10,164 bases of DNA from Geodermatophilaceae bacterium. Lineage in GTDB: Bacteria; Actinomycetota; Actinomycetes; Mycobacteriales; Geodermatophilaceae. The position numbers and the translations under genes were made by a program. The notes under the pieces were generated by a model. The model worked only from the letters and a program-made list of their open reading frames with translations. It did not search any database and had not been told where the DNA came from. Shown piece after piece: positions 5,742-10,164 of the stretch (positions are counted from its first letter, which is position 1; the number at the start of each line of letters is the position of its first letter). Location of the stretch: the NCBI GenBank assembly GCA_013811805.1, contig JACCUM010000472.1:1-10164 (forward strand), given 5' to 3'.

Positions 5742-8543
5742 TTACTCGCCGCCGCCTTCCTCGGAGAAGACGTTCTTGGCCGCCCGTGGATCCTCGAGGT
5801 GGTATTTGTCGATCGCCTGTCCGACCACCTCGGCCGGAACCTCGTCCCGGGCCACCAGCGAAGCCAGGACCCGGACGGCGATGGACTCGGCGTCGACGCG
5901 GAAGTGCCGACGCAGGGCCGGACGGGTATCGGACAACCCGAACCCATCGGTGCCCAAGGAGGCATATCTGCCCGGCTGCCCGGCGAGGTAGGGCGCGAGC
6001 AGATCCGGTACGGCCCGCATCCAGTCCGACACGGCAACGATCGGGCCGGGAGCCTCACCCAGCCGCTCGATGAGGTACGGCGTCCGAGGCCTCTCGTTGG
6101 GATGCAACAGGTTCCAGTCCTCGATCTCCTGCGCTTCGCGACGCAACTCCGTCCATGAGGTGACCGACCACACGTCGGCCGAGACGTTCCAGTGCTCCTG
6201 CAGCAGAGCCTGCGCGCGCATTCCCCATGGGACACCCACCCCGGAGGCGAGGATCTGCGCCCGCGGACCGGAACCGTCTCGCGGCGCAGGGGCGTACAGA
6301 TGCATTCCGGCCAGGATGCCCTCGACGTCGACGTTGTCCGGCTCTGCCGGTTGGACGTACGGCTCGTTGTACAGCGTCAGGTAGTAGAAGACGTCCGGCG
6401 AACGACCGGACGGGTCGTCACCGGTCATCCGGACCAGACCGTCCCGGACGATGTGCCCCAGTTCGAAGCCGAAAGCGGGGTCGTAGGACACGACCGCCGG
6501 GTTCGTGGCCGCGATCAGCATGGAGTGGCCGTCCTCGTGCTGAAGTCCCTCACCATTCAGCGTCGTACGACCGGCAGTAGCGCCCAGGAGGAAACCGCGC
6601 GACATCTGGTCAGCCGCGGCCCAGAAGCCGTCGCCGGTCCGCTGGAACCCGAACATCGAGTAAAAGATGTAGATCGGGATCATCGCCTCGCCGTGCGTGG
6701 CATACGCCGACCCAGCGGCAGTGAACGACGCCGTCGACCCCGCCTCGTTGATGCCCTCGTGCAGGATCTGGCCGGTCACGGACTCCTTGTAGGACAGCAT
6801 CAGGTCCTGGTCGACCGAGGTGTAGGTCTGGCCGTGCGGTGAATAGATCTTCTGCACCGGGAACAGCGAATCCATCCCGAACGTACGTGCTTCGTCGGGA
6901 ATGATCGGCACGAAACGCGGGCCCATCTCCTTGTCCTTGAGCAGGTCGCGGAAGAGCCGGACAAAGGCCATCGTCGTGGCGACCGGCTGCTTTCCCGAGC
7001 CACGGCGCACTGCGTCATAGGCCTGATCTCCAGGTTGGGCCAAGGGCTTTGCGGTGAGCATCCGGCGCGGCATGGCTCCACCCAGCCGGCGACGTCGCTC
7101 AGCCATGTAGCGGAGCTCTTCGGAATCAGCCGCCGGTTTGAAGTACGGTGGGAGCTTCTCGTCGAGTGCGCTGTCCGGTATGTCCAGGTAGAGCCGGTCC
7201 CGCAGGCCCTTGAGGTCATCGAGGGTCAGCTTCTTCATCTGATGCGTGGAATTGCGGCCCTCGAAGTGACTACCAAGCGTCCAGCCCTTGATCGTCTTGG
7301 CCAGGATCACGGTGGGCTGGCCGGTGTGCCGAACGGCTGCCTGGAAGGCGGCGTACACCTTGCGGTAGTCATGGCCACCGCGCTTGAGGGCCCAGATCTC
7401 GTCGTCGGTCATCCCGGCGACCATCGCGGCCGTACGAGGGTCACGGCCGAAGAAGTGGTCGCGCACGAACCTGCCGTTGTTGGCCTTGTACGTCTGGTAG
7501 TCCCCGTCGGGTGTGGCATTCATGACGTTGACCAGCGCGCCGTCGATGTCCTTGGCCAACAAGGCATCCCACTCCCGCCCCCAGATGACCTTGATGACGT
7601 TCCAGCCGGCGCCGCGGAAGAATGACTCCAATTCCTGGATGATCTTCCCGTTCCCGCGAACCGGGCCGTCCAGGCGCTGCAGGTTGCAGTTGATGACGAA
7701 GGTCAGGTTGTCGAGCTCCTCGCGAGCGGCGATCCCGATGGCCCCCAAGGACTCCGGCTCGTCCATCTCACCATCACCGAGGAAGGCCCAGACGCGTTGG
7801 TCGGAGGTGTCCTTGATCCCGCGGTGGTGCAGGTAGCGGTCGAACCGGGCCTGGTAGATGGCATTCAGCGGTCCGAGACCCATCGACACCGTGGGGAACT
7901 CCCAGAACTCCGGCATCAAACGGGGATGCGGATAGGAGGGCAGGCCGCCACCGGGATGGGACAGCTCCTGGCGGAACCCGTCGAGTTGACTGTCGGTCAG
8001 CCGGCCCTCGAGATAGGCACGGGCATAGATTCCGGGAGAGGCGTGCCCCTGGAAGTACACGTGGTCCCCGCCACCGGGATGTTCCCGGCCGCGGAAGAAG
8101 TGGTTGAAGCCGACCTCGTACAGGGCCGCGCTGGAGGCGTAGGTCGAGATGTGGCCGCCGACGCCGATACCGGGGCGCTGCGCACGGTGCACCATGATCG
8201 CGGCGTTCCAGCGCAGGTAAGCGCGGATCCGCCGCTCGATGTGCTCGTCGCCCGGGAAGTCCGGTTCCCGTTCCGGCGGGATGGTGTTGATGTAGTCGGT
8301 GCTGCGCAGGGCCGGAACCCCGACCTGGCGCTCCCGCGCCCGTTCGAGCAGCCGCAGCAGGAGATAGCGAGCCCGCTCGCGCCCGGCGCTCCCGACTACC
8401 GCGTCCAGGGACTCCAACCACTCACCGGTCTCGTCCGGGTCGATATCAGGCACCTGACTGGGCAGTCCATCAGTGATGACTGGGGCCCCGGGAGAGGCTG
8501 CCGTGCGCTGTGCGTCGGGATCTCCGCCGTCTGATCGCGTCAT
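5742..8543 (-). CDS. aceE: Pyruvate dehydrogenase E1 component, homodimeric AceE type
   Basis: AceE decarboxylates pyruvate with thiamine diphosphate and passes the acetyl unit to the lipoyl E2, giving acetyl-CoA. The 933-residue length fits the single-chain E1 family, and the sequence follows the mycobacterial AceE closely along its whole length. Landmarks are PDIDPDETGEWL (32-43), VGGHISTYASSAALYE (128-143), the thiamine-diphosphate/Mg motif GDGEMDEPES (256-265) with its downstream NCN (285-287), and the second-domain ILHEGINEAGS (593-603) carrying the cofactor-contacting Glu. The C-terminal domain contains TDGFGLSDTRPALRRHF. The ATG at 8541-8543 is preferred by length comparison, but the GGAGG before it is only one base away, too close for a normal ribosome-binding site. 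Start candidates are an upstream in-frame GTG and a GTG at codon 31, so the first 30 residues are uncertain. E2 and E3 genes are not in the window. It diverges from the lipoprotein gene and converges with the amidohydrolase. Confidence 0.97.
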   Translation of the reverse strand: MTRSDGGDPDAQRTAASPGAPVITDGLPSQVPDIDPDETGEWLESLDAVVGSAGRERARYLLLRLLERARERQVGVPALRSTDYINTIPPEREPDFPGDEHIERRIRAYLRWNAAIMVHRAQRPGIGVGGHISTYASSAALYEVGFNHFFRGREHPGGGDHVYFQGHASPGIYARAYLEGRLTDSQLDGFRQELSHPGGGLPSYPHPRLMPEFWEFPTVSMGLGPLNAIYQARFDRYLHHRGIKDTSDQRVWAFLGDGEMDEPESLGAIGIAAREELDNLTFVINCNLQRLDGPVRGNGKIIQELESFFRGAGWNVIKVIWGREWDALLAKDIDGALVNVMNATPDGDYQTYKANNGRFVRDHFFGRDPRTAAMVAGMTDDEIWALKRGGHDYRKVYAAFQAAVRHTGQPTVILAKTIKGWTLGSHFEGRNSTHQMKKLTLDDLKGLRDRLYLDIPDSALDEKLPPYFKPAADSEELRYMAERRRRLGGAMPRRMLTAKPLAQPGDQAYDAVRRGSGKQPVATTMAFVRLFRDLLKDKEMGPRFVPIIPDEARTFGMDSLFPVQKIYSPHGQTYTSVDQDLMLSYKESVTGQILHEGINEAGSTASFTAAGSAYATHGEAMIPIYIFYSMFGFQRTGDGFWAAADQMSRGFLLGATAGRTTLNGEGLQHEDGHSMLIAATNPAVVSYDPAFGFELGHIVRDGLVRMTGDDPSGRSPDVFYYLTLYNEPYVQPAEPDNVDVEGILAGMHLYAPAPRDGSGPRAQILASGVGVPWGMRAQALLQEHWNVSADVWSVTSWTELRREAQEIEDWNLLHPNERPRTPYLIERLGEAPGPIVAVSDWMRAVPDLLAPYLAGQPGRYASLGTDGFGLSDTRPALRRHFRVDAESIAVRVLASLVARDEVPAEVVGQAIDKYHLEDPRAAKNVFSEEGGGE

Positions 8544-8695
8544 GCCTCCATCGTGGTGGGTACGGCGCTCTCGTGCCACATCGACCCATCGCTTTACCGA
8601 CACCGGCGTCGCTTCGGATCATCTCGGGCATGCCTTAGGCTGCTCTTGATTACGTCATAAGGTTTTGCCTGTGACCTCGGCCAGCGGAAGGACTG
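8544..8695. promoter_or_regulatory. Divergent promoter region between aceE and the lipoprotein gene
   Basis: This 152-bp gap must hold promoters for both divergent units. For the plus strand, TAAGGT (8658-8663) fits the -10 pattern TANNNT with TTAGGC (8635-8640) 17 bp upstream as a weak -35; the transcript would start near 8670 and include the GGAAGGA ribosome-binding site (8685-8691). On the minus strand toward aceE I see no clear -10/-35 pair. The AT-rich patch 8646-8663 is the only one in the gap, and regulators of both directions could bind there. No open frame in the gap looks real. Confidence 0.4.
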
Positions 8696-9193
8696 ATGGT
8701 GCGGCTCCGGATGCTCCTCGGCGCCGTCGTGTGGGGCACAGCTCTCCTCGCGGTCGGCGCCTGCACCAGCAGCGTCGCCGGGACGGCGACTTACGGTGGT
8801 CCGACGCAGACCAGCGAACAGAGCACAGCGGAAACCACCGCGGAGCCCACCGAGGAATCGCCTTCCGGCAACCCGGACGAACTGTTGGCTTGCGTCACGG
8901 CCGGGTTGTCCTACATCAGTGCCAACGACAACTTCGTTGCCTGGGCAGAGGCGACCAACACCGGCGCCCCGACGCCGCTGACCCGCGAGAGTGTCGCGGG
9001 CGACTTCGATTCCGCCATCGCTTCGGTGCAAACCCTGCTGGACCCGCTACCCCCGGGCGCGATACGTGATGCGGTCCAGGCCGCCCAGAACGCCGCCGGT
9101 GGACTGCGTGACGGCCTGCGCGCAGGCGCGCCCGTGGACAACAGCGGTTTGATCGCAGCGGTGGATGCCATGGCGACGGCCTGCGAGTTGTGA
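8696..9193 (+). CDS. Small secreted lipoprotein of unknown function
   Basis: The 165-residue product has a classic lipoprotein signal: positively charged MVRLR, a hydrophobic core (about 7-20), and the lipobox AVGAC with the lipidated Cys23. A Ser/Thr/Glu/Pro-rich linker (about 24-59), typical of surface lipoproteins, follows. The mature part (60-165) is mostly helical in composition, with heptad-like Ala-rich stretches (101-140), and has just two cysteines, Cys66 and Cys163, near its two ends, which could form a disulfide. No enzyme motif is seen. The start is supported by GGAAGGA ending 4 bases before the ATG. It occupies the position of Rv2240c in the M. tuberculosis order ahpE-Rv2239c-Rv2240c-aceE, so it is a likely positional counterpart, though I cannot establish sequence homology by eye. 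It is the first gene of a probable three-gene unit with the DUF3052 and ahpE genes. Confidence 0.85.
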   Translation: MVRLRMLLGAVVWGTALLAVGACTSSVAGTATYGGPTQTSEQSTAETTAEPTEESPSGNPDELLACVTAGLSYISANDNFVAWAEATNTGAPTPLTRESVAGDFDSAIASVQTLLDPLPPGAIRDAVQAAQNAAGGLRDGLRAGAPVDNSGLIAAVDAMATACEL

Positions 9194-9232
9194 TGTTGTC
9201 TGCTCCACACAGGCTCACGCGGATTGGTTGAC

Positions 9233-9658
9233 ATGGCTGGCGAACAGAGCGCCAACTCTTTGGCGGCCCGGCTCGGGATCAAGCCGGGCATGGTTGTGCA
9301 GGAATGGGGCTACGACGAGGACGTCGACGACGATCTGCGCGGCTCCGTCGAGGATGCCTGTGGCGGTGAATTGGTCGACGAGGACTCCGACGAGGTGGTC
9401 GATGTCGCGCTGCTCTGGTTCCGCGACACCGACGGCGACCTGATCGATGCGCTGGTGGACGCGGGTACGTCGTTGGCCGACAGCGGCGTCATCTGGCTGC
9501 TCAGTCCCAAGTCCGGTCGCCCGGGCCACGTGGCGCCCAGTGACGTGACCGAGGCCGCGCCCACGGCCGGGCTGTCCCAGACCAGCAGCATCAGCGCCGC
9601 ACCGGACTGGTCGGGCACCAGACTCGTCGCTCCCAAGACCGCTCGCTCGCGCCGTTGA
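9233..9658 (+). CDS. DUF3052 family protein (Rv2239c-like)
   Basis: A 141-residue soluble protein matching the actinobacterial DUF3052 family, typified by Rv2239c. Conserved segments are LAARLGIKPGMVVQEWGYDE near the N-terminus, a very acidic DEDVDDDLR, a second acidic stretch DEDSDEVVDVALLWFRD, GVIWLLSPKSGRPGHV, and the C-terminal AAPTAGLSQTSS. The C-terminus turns basic (PKTARSRR). The function is unknown in this family; no catalytic motif is evident and no membrane segment or signal is present. The start is the ATG at 9233; a TTG at 9224 in the same frame would add three residues. Neither has a strong Shine-Dalgarno (GGATTGG at 9221-9227 is the best). The gene lies 39 bp after the lipoprotein stop, and its TGA overlaps the start of ahpE. 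The constant association with ahpE and aceE in actinobacteria suggests a linked role that cannot be specified. Confidence 0.92.
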   Translation: MAGEQSANSLAARLGIKPGMVVQEWGYDEDVDDDLRGSVEDACGGELVDEDSDEVVDVALLWFRDTDGDLIDALVDAGTSLADSGVIWLLSPKSGRPGHVAPSDVTEAAPTAGLSQTSSISAAPDWSGTRLVAPKTARSRR

Positions 9659-10149
9659 GCCGCCCCAGACCGGAGTCAACGCCACCCGAGGTCGGCACCG
9701 TAGCCCCGGATTTCACTCTGCGGAACCAGAACAACTCCGACGTGACGCTGTCCGCCTTCCAGGGCAAGGCGCCTGCCTTGCTGATCTTCTACCCGTTCGC
9801 CTTCAGCCGGATCTGCACCGGAGAACTGCGCGAGCTACGCGGCGGGCTGGCCACCTACACCGCCGCGGGCGTCGAGGTCGTGGCGATCAGCACCGATCCG
9901 ACCTACGCGCTCAAGGCCTATGCCGAAGCCGAGGGCTACCGGTTCACCCTGCTGTCGGACTTCTGGCCGCATGGGGCCGTCGCCCAGGCCTACGGCGTGT
10001 TCAACGACAAGGCCGGCATGGCCGTGCGTGGCACCTTCCTGGTCGACATCGCCGGAACCGTGGCCTTCGCCGAGGTCAACGGCCCCGGTCAGGCTCGCGA
10101 TCAATCGGCCTGGAGACGGGCCGCCGAGGCGGCCAACCAGACGGCATAG
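9655..10149 (+). CDS. ahpE: 1-Cys peroxiredoxin, AhpE family
   Basis: AhpE reduces hydroperoxides and peroxynitrite; in M. tuberculosis the oxidised enzyme can be recycled by mycothiol/mycoredoxin. The 164-residue protein has VGTVAPDFTLRNQNN, the peroxidatic site P47-F-A-F-S51-R-I-C54, and the AhpE hallmark LLSDFWPHGAVAQAYGVFN, followed by Arg125 in VRGTFLVD. Cys54 is the only cysteine, so this is a 1-Cys enzyme. The usual Thr of the PxxxTxxC motif is Ser51, a conservative change. The start is the TTG at 9655, whose last two bases begin the TGA stop of DUF3052 (4-bp overlap, TTGA). No ATG or GTG lies between it and the conserved region, so TTG is the only start that yields a complete protein; translation is probably coupled to DUF3052. 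It gives about ten extra N-terminal residues compared with M. tuberculosis AhpE. The stop is 15 bp from the window end. Confidence 0.95.
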   Translation: MSRPRPESTPPEVGTVAPDFTLRNQNNSDVTLSAFQGKAPALLIFYPFAFSRICTGELRELRGGLATYTAAGVEVVAISTDPTYALKAYAEAEGYRFTLLSDFWPHGAVAQAYGVFNDKAGMAVRGTFLVDIAGTVAFAEVNGPGQARDQSAWRRAAEAANQTA

Positions 10150-10164
10150 TCTGTCCCGGCCGTT

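Noticed and set aside
7797..8534. Plus-strand open frames opposite aceE (also 6192-6842 and 7035-7625)
   Set aside because: They mirror conserved aceE coding sequence and have no plausible ribosome-binding sites or domains.
8696..10149. Idea that lipoprotein-DUF3052-AhpE form a novel defence or stress island
   Set aside because: The same neighbours occur beside aceE in well-known actinobacteria, so this is conserved chromosomal synteny rather than an accessory system.
1..10164. CRISPR arrays, insertion sequences, tRNA or rRNA genes
   Set aside because: No regularly spaced repeats, transposase or integrase frames, or cloverleaf/CCA-like sequences were seen; the only repeats are the short local ones listed.

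Overview
The window is GC-rich chromosomal DNA from an actinobacterium. The AceE, AhpE, DUF3052 and PucR-type regulator proteins closely resemble actinobacterial versions as I recall them from Mycobacterium and Streptomyces. The gene order also combines two known actinobacterial arrangements: regulator-fabD-fabH-acpP (Streptomyces-like FAS-II cluster) and ahpE-DUF3052-lipoprotein-aceE-regulator-fabD (M. tuberculosis Rv2238c-Rv2243). The presence of fabH and a discrete acpP argues for a type II fatty-acid synthase. The genus cannot be fixed from the sequence.

Layout. Positions 1-3592, minus strand, read from right to left: a FasR/Rv2242-like regulator (2426-3592), fabD (1159-2346), fabH (168-1139) and the first 32 codons of acpP (1-97, running off the window). 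Positions 3593-3766 form a divergent intergenic region with an imperfect tandem repeat and a small hairpin. Positions 3767-5672, plus strand: a PAP2-family membrane phosphatase and an M20D amidohydrolase. Positions 5673-5727 hold a perfect 21-bp inverted repeat between the convergent amidohydrolase and aceE. Positions 5742-8543, minus strand: aceE, the homodimeric pyruvate dehydrogenase E1. Positions 8544-8695 form a divergent promoter region. Positions 8696-10149, plus strand: a small lipoprotein, a DUF3052 protein and the 1-Cys peroxiredoxin AhpE, the last overlapping the DUF3052 gene by 4 bp with a TTG start.

How the genes fit together. AceE starts pyruvate-to-acetyl-CoA conversion. FabD loads malonyl units on ACP, FabH condenses the acyl-CoA primer with malonyl-ACP, and the regulator probably controls the fab genes from the 79-bp fabD upstream region. 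Compared with the mycobacterial order, the PAP2 and amidohydrolase genes sit between aceE and the regulator on the opposite strand, so aceE cannot simply be co-transcribed with the fab genes here.

Most ordinary parts of the window are housekeeping genes. The item most worth a second look is the fabD product, which carries an in-frame C-terminal biotinyl/lipoyl-like domain in which Arg occupies the position of the modified Lys. Secondary items are the insertion between aceE and the regulator with unusual repeats at both edges, the nested palindrome at 5673-5727, and a probable leaderless fabD transcript. I see no mobile element, CRISPR array, tRNA or rRNA.
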